A DNA stretch of 6,742 bases, taken from Candidatus Zixiibacteriota bacterium (GTDB lineage Bacteria; Zixibacteria; MSB-5A5; GN15; FEB-12). Below the pieces are notes generated by a model, which saw only the letters and a list, made by a program, of their open reading frames with translations, ran no database searches and had not been told where the DNA came from. Of this stretch, positions 1 to 6,674 are shown piece by piece (positions within the stretch are counted from its first letter, which is position 1; each line of letters begins with the position of its first letter). The DNA lies in the NCBI GenBank assembly GCA_030619345.1, contig JAUXBO010000132.1, positions 1 through 6,742 on the forward strand, given 5' to 3'. The translations under genes and the position numbers were made by a program.

Positions 1-998
1 CGTCTTGATGCAGTCATAAAACCCACATAGAAATCACTTGATAGATCGAATCGCGACAAGTCGTAGTAGTATTTGTGAAGATGCCTATATAGTGCGACCA
101 GTCTCAAATCTCTCGGATTATCGCGTTCATCTGCGACACATACTCTCCTCCAAGGCGATTTTCTGTTTCCTGCAGATCCCCAATTACAATCTAATAATTC
201 GAGTGTTGATATTGAAAGGTTTGCAATACGAATCTCCCCCATTCCACATCTATGGAAGTGCACCTTGTTACCGTCGAAATTGTCAGACAGTTCCACTTTT
301 GATTTTGGATTTAAGTCAATAAACCAAGACTCTCCACCGTATTCCTTGAACAACAATTTTATCTCACCTTCAAACTCAGAATCCACTATAGATAGACCAT
401 TATTTATGGTAGCGCCCGAAAAATCAAGACTTGAATGAAACTCAGATTTGTCGATTATGGACACTCCTTGCCCAGCAACACATTCAGAGAAGTCTGCTTC
501 GGCGTCAAAGACACAGTTCTCAATCATCAATCTATGATTGAAAACAGCTTTTGAGAAAATTGCCTTTCCTCTGAATTCGCACTTTCTCAACAATCTCAAT
601 TGCGCAGAGAAATTGTGGAAATCACACTTTGAAAAAAACTTGCAGTCAGAAAAATCAGTAATGCCACCGGGAAAGCGAGTGTGGCGGAACGAAGCCATCT
701 TCTCAAAAGTCATGTTTCTAAAGGAAACAGCCTGATTGAACTTAGCGTGGTCAAACTTAACCGGCTTATCAAATACAATATCTGTGAACGTATTTCCTAA
801 GAGTCCAAAGCTAGCACCGGTCAAATCGACAATCTTGATATTCTCATCTTCCAACTCACTCAGAAGAACATTCCGAATTATTTTTGGGTCAATTTCTCGC
901 TGGACATGGAAGATACACAGTCCATATCCATACTGATCACGATTACAGGTCAGTAACTCGCCTTCCTTGTCATCTTTGTACGTGCAAACTGGAGCCAC
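1..998 (-). CDS. Pentapeptide-repeat protein with N-terminal Cys/His motif, 3' end outside the window
   Basis: The minus-strand frame is open from a GTG at 998 to base 1 (332 codons, no stop), so the C-terminus is missing. Residues 5-31 hold a C-x12-C-x9-C-x2-H arrangement ending CIFH, a probable small metal-binding motif seen at the start of many pentapeptide-repeat proteins. Residues about 60-210 form a Phe-rich repeat array, with Phe at 71, 76, 82, 87, 93, 98, 104 and 109, resembling the Pentapeptide_3 type. Residues 302-328 (LYRHL, then SSDFYVGFM) match the YRxLK...AGDFYxGEM segment that commonly follows such repeats and often precedes a membrane or ion-channel-like domain; that part would lie beyond base 1. 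The GTG was chosen because a TGA lies 11 codons upstream in frame, GGGAG sits 6 nt before it, and no ATG follows until residue 96. It starts 2 nt after the meaB stop. It is more AT-rich than its neighbours, with 13 of 21 Arg codons AGA or AGG. The molecular function is unknown. Confidence 0.88.
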   Translation of the reverse strand, partial: MAPVCTYKDDKEGELLTCNRDQYGYGLCIFHVQREIDPKIIRNVLLSELEDENIKIVDLTGASFGLLGNTFTDIVFDKPVKFDHAKFNQAVSFRNMTFEKMASFRHTRFPGGITDFSDCKFFSKCDFHNFSAQLRLLRKCEFRGKAIFSKAVFNHRLMIENCVFDAEADFSECVAGQGVSIIDKSEFHSSLDFSGATINNGLSIVDSEFEGEIKLLFKEYGGESWFIDLNPKSKVELSDNFDGNKVHFHRCGMGEIRIANLSISTLELLDCNWGSAGNRKSPWRRVCVADERDNPRDLRLVALYRHLHKYYYDLSRFDLSSDFYVGFMTASR

Positions 999-1000
999 CC

Positions 1001-1954
1001 CTATCTCCCGTTCTTCCGCACAAACCGATCATACAGTTCTTCGCTGGCCTCATAAGGATTGCTGCGGCCATCCTGGATATCAGCAATCAACGCTTCAACT
1101 TCGTCACGACCATTCAGCGTTTCTATTAACTCCCGTTGAAAGCGGTTGCGAAGAATGTTGTGGATCTTTTTGCGAATCTGTTCTTTGCGGTGGGTGTCAA
1201 AAAATCCTTTTGTTTTGGCATATTTTGTGTGAGCATCAATAGCCTCATGCAATGAGTCAATACCAATATCGTTGACGGCCTGGGTCAGCATGATTGGCAC
1301 TTCCCAACCACCGTCGATTCGCTTTTGCAAATGCAGTGCATACTTGAGATTGTCGGCCAGGTTGTCCGCCCCCGGACGATCAGCTTTATTGACAACCATG
1401 ACATCGGCGATTTCCATCAACCCTGCTTTCATCGCCTGAACTGCATCGCCCGACTCCGGGACCAGAACCACCAGCACTGTATCACAAGCATCACTCACAT
1501 CCAGTTCCACCTGTCCCACGCCAACGGTTTCTATCAGGATAATATCAAACCCAAAGGCGTCCAGAAGATGCGCGACATTATCGGTCGCCGCCGCCAGTCC
1601 GCCCGAAGCTCCGCGGGTGGCCATGGAACGAAAAAAAACGTTACCGTCATCAGGGAAATCCTGTAGACGCACCCTATCCCCCAGCAGCGCCCCACCGGAG
1701 AATGGTGAAGTTGGATCGACTGCGACCACCGCCACCTTTTTGCCTTGCTCGCGAAATTTGCGGATCAGACAACTGACCAGCGTTGATTTACCGGCGCCGG
1801 GCGGACCGGTAACTCCTATACGGAGGGCTCCGCCAATGTCGGCATAGAGACTGCCGAGCAGTTTGCGATAACCCTCTTCGCGGTTCTCCACAAATGAGAT
1901 AATCCGCGACAGTGCCCGGGTATTTCCCTGTCGGAACTTCTCAAAAACAGTCAT
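1001..1954 (-). CDS. meaB: MeaB/ArgK-family G3E GTPase, methylmalonyl-CoA mutase chaperone
   Basis: At 317 aa this is full length for the family. MeaB-type GTPases load and protect adenosylcobalamin in methylmalonyl-CoA mutase or related acyl-CoA mutases in the cytoplasm, using GTP hydrolysis. Visible motifs are a Walker A/P-loop GPPGAGKS at 50-57, the DPTSPFSGGALLGDR block at 80-94 that is nearly diagnostic of MeaB, ETVGVGQ at 142-148 (the G3/switch region with a Glu typical of G3E GTPases), and NKAD at 189-192 for guanine specificity. The C-terminal 60 residues are the helical dimerisation arm, ending in a charged tail. The ATG at 1954 is preceded by GAAGG 4 nt upstream, which overlaps the recJ stop. 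The gene starts 8 nt after recJ and is probably co-transcribed with it. No mutase subunit is in the window, so the client enzyme must be encoded elsewhere. The old name ArgK (arginine kinase) is not a credible function. Confidence 0.96.
   Translation of the reverse strand: MTVFEKFRQGNTRALSRIISFVENREEGYRKLLGSLYADIGGALRIGVTGPPGAGKSTLVSCLIRKFREQGKKVAVVAVDPTSPFSGGALLGDRVRLQDFPDDGNVFFRSMATRGASGGLAAATDNVAHLLDAFGFDIILIETVGVGQVELDVSDACDTVLVVLVPESGDAVQAMKAGLMEIADVMVVNKADRPGADNLADNLKYALHLQKRIDGGWEVPIMLTQAVNDIGIDSLHEAIDAHTKYAKTKGFFDTHRKEQIRKKIHNILRNRFQRELIETLNGRDEVEALIADIQDGRSNPYEASEELYDRFVRKNGR
1005..1009 (-). promoter_or_regulatory. Ribosome binding site deciding the GTG start of the pentapeptide gene
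   Basis: GGGAG lies 6 nt before the GTG at 998-996, inside the last codons of meaB. This supports the GTG start and suggests that translation of the two genes is coupled. Confidence 0.6.
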
Positions 1955-1962
1955 AAGGCCTT

Positions 1963-3711
1963 CTACTTGTAACCCGGCGACAGGGTACTAACCGTCGCCT
2001 TGATATCACGCAAACGTACTTGAATCCGGGTTACATTGTTCCAGGTGTTGTACTCCACAACATAAACTATATCCACCAGACATCCATCGGAGGATATCTG
2101 ATGAACCATATCCCCAAAGCCATAACCGATCACGTCGAAGACAGCATCCCCCTTGCGGATTTTCATCCGAAGATGGTTGCGTCCAACCGTATACGGGCGT
2201 CCAAGAACTTCACAGTTTCGGGTCAGGAATATCGGCCGCATGTTTTGCGGTCCAAAGGGACTAAACTGCTCAATGGCTTGAACAAAATCATCATTGATAT
2301 CATTTAGCTCTATCTCAAGATCAATGTGGAGCTTGGGAATAATATCGTCTTTACTGAGCGTCTCATTGGAGACTTCGACAAATTTCTTCCGAAACTCTTC
2401 GACATGCTCCTGCTTAATCGACAGACCGGCCGCATACTTGTGTCCGCCGTATTTGATAAGAAGATTCTCGCATTTCTTGAGCGCCTCACAGAGATGAAAT
2501 CCGGGAATTGACCGGGCCGAACCCTTGCCTACCCCATCTTTGATTGAGATCATTACCGTCGGCAAATGGTGTCGTTCCACCAACCGCGAAGCCACGATCC
2601 CGATAACGCCCTGGTGCCATCCCTCGCCGGCCAGGACAATGGCGCGGTCGTTGTCAAGATCACAGACCTCATCCATTTGAGCCACGGCATCCTTGAGGGT
2701 ACCTTCATCGATAGATTTACGCCGCTTATTTTCCGAGTCAAGCTTGCGGGCAATTTCCGAAGCAACCTGTTCATCTTTGGTCGCCAGCAGCCGGATCGCC
2801 TGCCGGGCATCACCAAGTCGACCGATGGCGTTGATTCTGGGTGCCAGAATAAACACAACCTGCCCGGTGCTGATGTCTTTACCCATCAGTCCGGAAACAA
2901 AGGTCAGTGATTTTAGCCCTGGCTTAGTTGTTCGTGAAATCTGGTCCAGTCCGAAATTGGTCAGGATGCGGTTCTCACCCACCAGCGGGACTATATCGGC
3001 CGCCGTTCCCAGCGCCACCAGATCCAGATGCTCTTCGAGTTCCCCTTCATCCTGGTTAAGCGCCCGGTAAAGCGCCTGGGCCAGGTTGAAGGCCACCCCA
3101 ACGCCGGACAGTTCCTCACCATAATCGCATCCGTTCTGCTTGGGATTTATTATGGCAACAGCATCAGGAATATTTTCTCCCTGCTCATGGTGGTCAGTCA
3201 CGATGACATCGATACCGCACGATCTGGCGTACTCGATTTCGTCGATGGCTGTAATCCCGGTATCGACCGTCACGATCAGGGTGATACCCTTGTCTCGAGC
3301 TTCATTGATCGCTGTTTCGCTCAGACCATATCCGGCCGTTAACCTGTTGGGCAAATAGTAGTCGACCTGCGCCCCAAGTTTATTGAGCACAATATACAAC
3401 AGGGCTGTCGCCGTGATTCCGTCAACATCGTAATCACCGTAGATCATGACTTTCTCGTTTTCGATGAAAGCGCGAAGCACGCGATCAACACCGGCCTGCA
3501 TACCCAGCAACTTAAGCGGGTCATGGAGATTGGATAGCTTCGGTGTGAGAAAGTTTATGATCTGTTCGGAAGTACCGATTTTGCGATTGATCAGAATACG
3601 CGCAATCTGATTAGGCAGATCGGTCTCCTGCGCAATCTGCGACACGAGATCAAGGCCCGGATCGGGAGCTAAAACCCATTTCAGCGGCATTGACCGCTGT
3701 CCGGCAATCAT
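1963..3711 (-). CDS. recJ: Single-stranded-DNA-specific 5'-3' exonuclease RecJ
   Basis: RecJ degrades single-stranded DNA 5' to 3' in recombinational repair (the RecFOR route), base excision and mismatch repair. At 582 aa the length is usual. The DHH phosphoesterase domain shows YGDYDVDG at 91-98, VTVDTGI at 147-153 and TDHHE at 172-176, which supply the Mn2+ ligands. GVGVAFNLAQAL lies at 203-214. The DHHA1 domain has GEGWHQGVIGIVASRL at 362-377, GKGSARS at 395-401 and YGGHKYAAG at 421-429. The C-terminal OB-like RecJ domain covers roughly 455-575 and includes FGPQNMRP at 486-493. All catalytic motifs are intact. The ATG at 3711 has GGAGG 8 nt upstream. No terminator separates the gene from rnpB, and it is followed 8 nt later by meaB, so rnpB-recJ-meaB may share a transcript. 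Confidence 0.97.
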   Translation of the reverse strand: MIAGQRSMPLKWVLAPDPGLDLVSQIAQETDLPNQIARILINRKIGTSEQIINFLTPKLSNLHDPLKLLGMQAGVDRVLRAFIENEKVMIYGDYDVDGITATALLYIVLNKLGAQVDYYLPNRLTAGYGLSETAINEARDKGITLIVTVDTGITAIDEIEYARSCGIDVIVTDHHEQGENIPDAVAIINPKQNGCDYGEELSGVGVAFNLAQALYRALNQDEGELEEHLDLVALGTAADIVPLVGENRILTNFGLDQISRTTKPGLKSLTFVSGLMGKDISTGQVVFILAPRINAIGRLGDARQAIRLLATKDEQVASEIARKLDSENKRRKSIDEGTLKDAVAQMDEVCDLDNDRAIVLAGEGWHQGVIGIVASRLVERHHLPTVMISIKDGVGKGSARSIPGFHLCEALKKCENLLIKYGGHKYAAGLSIKQEHVEEFRKKFVEVSNETLSKDDIIPKLHIDLEIELNDINDDFVQAIEQFSPFGPQNMRPIFLTRNCEVLGRPYTVGRNHLRMKIRKGDAVFDVIGYGFGDMVHQISSDGCLVDIVYVVEYNTWNNVTRIQVRLRDIKATVSTLSPGYK

Positions 3712-3719
3712 TTTTTAAG

Positions 3720-3724
3720 CCTCC
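3720..3724 (-). promoter_or_regulatory. Ribosome binding site of recJ
   Basis: A perfect GGAGG lies 8 nt before the recJ ATG. It is only about 17 nt from the last paired base of the RNase P RNA P1 helix (3742), so RNase P 3'-end processing and recJ translation initiation occupy adjacent sequence. Confidence 0.75.
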
Positions 3725-3737
3725 ATAAGTTATGAAG

Positions 3738-4119
3738 GCATGCAGGAGCAGGAAATAAGCCGAGTTCTGTCATTCGCAAAAAAATGCGAATCTACAGTCA
3801 TTTATCTAGGTGATCGATTGCTCAATCACTCATGCAGCCTACCCGGGAATGATAACGGAGCGAATCAACTCCTCTTCCCCTATTTGGCCTTGCTCCGAGC
3901 GGGGTTTACCCGTTACATCCATCTCTGGACATAACCGTAGTCTCTTACACCACGTTTTCACCCTTACCCATCAAAGACGGGCGGTATAGTTTCTGCGGCA
4001 CTTTCCGTCGGATCACTCCGCCCCGGCGTTACCGGGCGCTCTGATTCTGGGGAGCTCGGACTTTCCTCACTTTAAATTTTTACATCTAAAGCGCGACTGT
4101 TTCTCCTACTTCTGCAGGC
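3738..4119 (-). ncRNA. rnpB: RNase P RNA, bacterial class A-like
   Basis: This is the catalytic RNA that removes 5' leaders from pre-tRNAs. On the minus strand the conserved blocks occur in order: GAGGAAAGTCCGAGCTCC (CR-I/P4), CAGAAACTATACCGCC, GGGTAAGGGTGAAAACGTGG, GGAGCAAGGCCAAATAGGGG, CCCGGGTAGGCTGC, TAGATAAATGACTG, and ACAGAACTCGGCTTAT (CR-V). The CCGAG/CTCGG pair differs from the E. coli CCGGG/CCCGG in a compensating way. P1 pairs 4115-4104 with 3753-3742 (12 positions, one A-C mismatch). P2 is CAGTC with GACTG. P3 lies near 4068-4093. There is an added P19 hairpin near 3775-3792 (ATTCGCA/TGCGAAT). The L15 loop at 3850-3874 lacks the usual GGU. Both ends are approximate: the 5' end is inferred from the promoter, the 3' end from P1. 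No U-tract terminator follows. Confidence 0.97.
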
Positions 4120-4125
4120 ATTCGT

Positions 4126-4131
4126 ATTATA
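4126..4131 (-). promoter_or_regulatory. -10 box of the rnpB promoter
   Basis: A perfect TATAAT on the minus strand places the predicted start at about G4119, which coincides with the beginning of the RNase P P1 helix. The -35 is weak: the closest match, TTGAAA at 4152-4157, is 20 nt away, so the spacing is long. The box lies 34 nt after the guaB stop. Confidence 0.65.
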
Positions 4132-4165
4132 AAAATAACAACAACTTACTATTTCAATTGACCAC

Positions 4166-5632
4166 TTAGAACATACGCCGATAGTTGGGCGATTCCTTGG
4201 TGATCGGTACCGAGTGCGGGTGTGACTCAATCGTTCCCGCAGAAGTTATACGTACCATTTTTGACTCGGTAGCAAAAGTCTTGAGATCGGCTGCCCCGCA
4301 AATTCCCATTCCGGCCCGAAGCCCGCCAATCATCTGGAAAACAGAGTCGGCCAACGGTCCCTTATACGGAACCCGTCCCTCAACACCCTCAGGAACAAAT
4401 TTTGATACTTCGTCTTCGTGTTCCTGGAAATATCTATCCTTACTTCCCTTTTTCATCGCGCTGACAGAGCCCATACCGCGATACACTTTGAACGAACGGC
4501 CTTCAAACAGGACCGTCTCGCCGGGAGATTCTTCGGTTCCGGCAAACAACGAACCAATCATAACCGCCGCGGCTCCACAGGCCAGCGCTTTGGCAACATC
4601 GCCTGAGTACCTGATTCCGCCATCGGCAATAACCGGGATATTTTGTCGGGTGGCAATTTCAACCGCATTCCGTACGGCTGTAACTTGCGGCACACCGGCT
4701 CCGGTAACGACTCGCGTCGTGCAGATTGAACCGGGTCCGATTCCAACCTTAATTGAATCTGCACCGGCATCGATAAGAGCCTTGGCTCCTTCCGAAGTCG
4801 CAATATTGCCGGCCATAACCGGCACGTTGGGGAAGTCCTTTTTCAATTTTGTAACTGCGGTAAGAACTCCTTCGCTATGCCCGTGGGAACTATCAACACA
4901 TAGTAAATCCACACCGGACTCAATCAACATTGCGGCGCGATCACTCATATCACCACTGACCCCAACCGCCGCCGCCACCCGTAAACGACCGCGTTCATCC
5001 TTGCAGGCGTTGGGGAACTGCTTTTTCTTCATAATGTCTTTTACGGTGATCATTCCCTTGAGCATGAAGTCGTCATCGACGATCAGCAGCTTTTCAATGC
5101 GATGCTTGTGCAGTATTTCCTGAGCCGTGTCCAGATCGGTCCCTTCGTGGACCGTTACCAGATTCTCACAGGTCATTATATCGGCAATCTTAATATTGGC
5201 ATCTTTAAGAAAACGGAGGTCACGGTTGGTGAGAATCCCGACCAGTTTTCCCGACTCCGTGATTGGGATTCCGGAAATGGAGAACTGAGCCATCACCTCA
5301 AGCGCTTCGGCCACACTTTTGTCAGGTGGCAGCGTTATCGGGTCACCAATCATCCCGGATTCGGAACGCTTTACCTTGTCAACTTGTTCGGCCTGCTGTT
5401 GGGGACTCATGTTTTTGTGAATAACACCAATTCCGCCCTGACGGGCGATTGCTATCGCCAGCTTGGTTTCGGTAACAGTATCCATTGCAGCCGAGATCAA
5501 CGGAATCTCCAGCTGTATTCCTTTGGCTATACTGGTGGTCACATCAACATCCCGCGGCAGCACCCGGGAATGGGCCGGTACCAAAAGTACATCGTCGAAA
5601 GTAAGGGCAACTGTATCGATAATATGAGCCAT
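4166..5632 (-). CDS. guaB: Inosine-5'-monophosphate dehydrogenase
   Basis: This enzyme oxidises IMP to XMP with NAD+, the committed step of guanine nucleotide synthesis, in the cytoplasm as a tetramer. At 488 aa it is the standard bacterial length. The N-terminus [11 protein letters not shown] at 10-20 and SAAMDTVTE at 47-55 are family hallmarks. A Bateman module of two CBS domains occupies about 95-205 and typically binds regulatory ATP/GTP-type nucleotides. The catalytic loop GPGSICTTR at 299-307 carries the nucleophile Cys304. ADGGI at 336-340, [10 protein letters not shown] at 384-393 and the flap Arg-Tyr at 400-401 complete the active site. [11 protein letters not shown] follows at 415-425. 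The start ATG gives the normal N-terminus, although its AGGA is 12 nt upstream, an unusually long spacing. The gene lies 41 nt downstream of the zinc-ribbon gene, so the two may form an operon. No terminator is seen between guaB and rnpB. Confidence 0.98.
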   Translation of the reverse strand: MAHIIDTVALTFDDVLLVPAHSRVLPRDVDVTTSIAKGIQLEIPLISAAMDTVTETKLAIAIARQGGIGVIHKNMSPQQQAEQVDKVKRSESGMIGDPITLPPDKSVAEALEVMAQFSISGIPITESGKLVGILTNRDLRFLKDANIKIADIMTCENLVTVHEGTDLDTAQEILHKHRIEKLLIVDDDFMLKGMITVKDIMKKKQFPNACKDERGRLRVAAAVGVSGDMSDRAAMLIESGVDLLCVDSSHGHSEGVLTAVTKLKKDFPNVPVMAGNIATSEGAKALIDAGADSIKVGIGPGSICTTRVVTGAGVPQVTAVRNAVEIATRQNIPVIADGGIRYSGDVAKALACGAAAVMIGSLFAGTEESPGETVLFEGRSFKVYRGMGSVSAMKKGSKDRYFQEHEDEVSKFVPEGVEGRVPYKGPLADSVFQMIGGLRAGMGICGAADLKTFATESKMVRITSAGTIESHPHSVPITKESPNYRRMF

Positions 5633-5673
5633 TGCTATTTCAATTCCTACACTAAGGCAAGATCCTTTTTCCC

Positions 5674-6390
5674 CTAATTAGATTCTTCCTCATCCCAGAA
5701 CATCAGCCGACCGCAGTTGTCACAGGTATGTATTTTGTCGGCCTTCTTTATTTCCTGCACCTTTTTGGGAGTCAGCGCTTTGTAGCAAGCTCCGCAGGCA
5801 CGCTTCTTGACCACCACCACAACCGTCCCACCTTTACCGCGACGGACCCGTTCGTATATGCTCAGAGTGGGGCGCGGTATCGAACTGGCTACATCCTTAC
5901 GCGCGGTCATTTTGTCAGACATTTTGTCACCGATGGTGTCGACTTTATTCTGGAGAATGTCGAGTTGCTTTTTGTTGTTACCTTCAATCTGAGCCATCTT
6001 CTCCGAGTGCTCGCTCAGGGATTTTTCCAGTTCGGTGATATTGTCTATGGTCTCAATCAACTCCGTTTCCGCCGTCGAGATATGCTCTTTGATGGTGTCG
6101 ATCTCCGCGACCAGAGCATCATACTCTTTGTTCGTCTTGATCGACATCATCTGCTGCTGGTATTTTTGCAGCGACTGTTCTCTGGTGGTGATGTCCAGTT
6201 CCAGATTCTTCTGGTTGACCTTTGCTTCATCAAGAGCGGTTTTGGTCGTTCCAAGATTATCGCTTGTTTCATCGATCTCGCGTCTGAGATTGGACATCAT
6301 ATCGGGAAGGTACTCTTTTGATCGTTCTAGTTCACCGATATCGTAATCAATAACTTGTAGTTTCAACAACAACTCAAGGTCGTTGTTCAT
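5674..6390 (-). CDS. CT398/CdsZ-like coiled-coil protein with C4 zinc ribbon
   Basis: The product is a 238-aa cytoplasmic protein with no signal peptide or membrane segment. Residues about 20-160 are charged and heptad-like, a long coiled coil, with the conserved segment [13 protein letters not shown] at 85-97. [11 protein letters not shown] at 178-188 leads into a C-terminal zinc ribbon with Cys pairs at 199/202 (CGAC) and 223/226 (CDNCGR). This architecture is the C4-type zinc ribbon family (DUF164, chlamydial CT398). Its role in most bacteria is not settled; nucleic-acid or protein binding is inferred from the ribbon. The start at 6390 is preferred over an in-frame ATG at 6429 because GGAGG lies 5 nt before it and [12 protein letters not shown] is the typical family N-terminus; the 13 extra upstream residues look like leader sequence. 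In other bacteria this family is often encoded close to rnpB, as it is here with guaB between them. Confidence 0.9.
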   Translation of the reverse strand: MNNDLELLLKLQVIDYDIGELERSKEYLPDMMSNLRREIDETSDNLGTTKTALDEAKVNQKNLELDITTREQSLQKYQQQMMSIKTNKEYDALVAEIDTIKEHISTAETELIETIDNITELEKSLSEHSEKMAQIEGNNKKQLDILQNKVDTIGDKMSDKMTARKDVASSIPRPTLSIYERVRRGKGGTVVVVVKKRACGACYKALTPKKVQEIKKADKIHTCDNCGRLMFWDEEESN

Positions 6391-6395
6391 CGGAA

Positions 6396-6400
6396 CCTCC
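6396..6400 (-). promoter_or_regulatory. Ribosome binding site deciding the zinc-ribbon gene start
   Basis: GGAGG is 5 nt upstream of the ATG at 6390-6388. The alternative ATG at 6429 has no comparable site: the U-tract of the upstream terminator lies just before it. Confidence 0.75.
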
Positions 6401-6424
6401 AATGCTGCCTGTATGGCCGGTCTA

Positions 6425-6430
6425 ATCATA
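6425..6430 (-). promoter_or_regulatory. Possible -10 box for the zinc-ribbon-guaB unit
   Basis: TATGAT on the minus strand lies immediately after the tRNA terminator and 34 nt before the ATG at 6390. A promoter is expected here because the terminator should stop tRNA transcription. No good -35 is seen at 16-18 nt; the sequence there is the terminator stem. This is a position-based inference. Confidence 0.35.
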
Positions 6431-6435
6431 TGCTA

Positions 6436-6475
6436 TAAAAAAACGCACTCACCCCAACCAGCGGTGAATGCGTTT
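6436..6475 (-). terminator. Rho-independent terminator of the tRNA transcript
   Basis: AACGCATTCACC (6474-6463) pairs over 12 positions, with one G-U, with GGTGAGTGCGTT (6453-6442). The stem is followed directly by a run of seven T (6443-6437) on the minus strand. It ends the tRNA operon and separates it from the zinc-ribbon gene. Confidence 0.9.
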
Positions 6476-6494
6476 GCTTTCTTTACTTTTCTCA

Positions 6495-6535
6495 AGCGCC
6501 GTTTTGGTTTTGCTCATCCCTCTCAAAACGGTGCT
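6495..6535 (-). other. Stable hairpin in the tRNA 3' trailer
   Basis: AGCACCGTTTTG (6535-6524) and CAAAACGGCGCT (6506-6495) form a 12-position stem with one A-C mismatch and a 17-nt loop. No U-tract follows, so it is not a terminator by itself in this direction. It lies between tRNA-Val and the true terminator. It may serve in trailer processing or protection, or be the remnant of a degenerate further element; nothing in the sequence decides which. Confidence 0.55.
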
Positions 6536-6584
6536 GTCACTTATTATTTTTGTTCGTCTCTTATTCATCAACCTTCTTCACCAT

Positions 6585-6658
6585 TGGGCAATACTGGATT
6601 CGAACCAGTGACCTCTCGGATGTGAACCGAACGCTCTAACCAACTGAGCTAATTGCCC
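6585..6658 (-). tRNA. tRNA-Val(CAC), no encoded CCA
   Basis: The 74-nt cloverleaf is complete. The acceptor is GGGCAAT/ATTGCCC with discriminator A. The D arm is GCTC...GAGC. The anticodon stem is TTCGG/CCGAG around loop TTCACAT, giving anticodon CAC, which reads GTG (Val). The T arm is ACTGG-TTCGAAT-CCAGT. The base after the discriminator continues ATGG, so CCA is not encoded and must be added by the tRNA nucleotidyltransferase. It lies 16 nt downstream of the CAT tRNA in the same transcript. Confidence 0.97.
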
Positions 6659-6674
6659 ATAACCAGTCTCACTT

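Noticed and set aside
38..1242. Several plus-strand open frames of 65-94 codons at the left end
   Set aside because: They lie opposite the continuous minus-strand pentapeptide-repeat frame and the end of meaB, and none has a family resemblance.
3740..3934. A 64-codon plus-strand open frame within the rnpB region
   Set aside because: The segment is the complement of conserved RNase P RNA blocks, so the frame is incidental.
4185..5123. A 312-codon open frame on the plus strand opposite guaB
   Set aside because: It is fully antisense to an intact, strongly conserved guaB. The predicted protein is Pro/Ser/Thr-rich and low in complexity, as expected for a reverse-frame shadow, and has no recognisable domain.
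5633..5673. A riboswitch or attenuator ahead of guaB
   Set aside because: The gap is only 41 nt, far too short for a purine or similar riboswitch, and it shows no clear hairpin.
6391..6429. An upstream in-frame ATG extending the zinc-ribbon protein by 13 residues
   Set aside because: The extension has no ribosome binding site, abuts the tRNA terminator U-tract and does not match the family N-terminus, while the ATG at 6390 has GGAGG 5 nt upstream.
6495..6540. A plus-strand terminator formed by the 6495-6535 stem and the following T-rich sequence
   Set aside because: The stem is fully paired in that direction, but the T-rich part is interrupted and begins several bases later, and no plus-strand gene precedes it.
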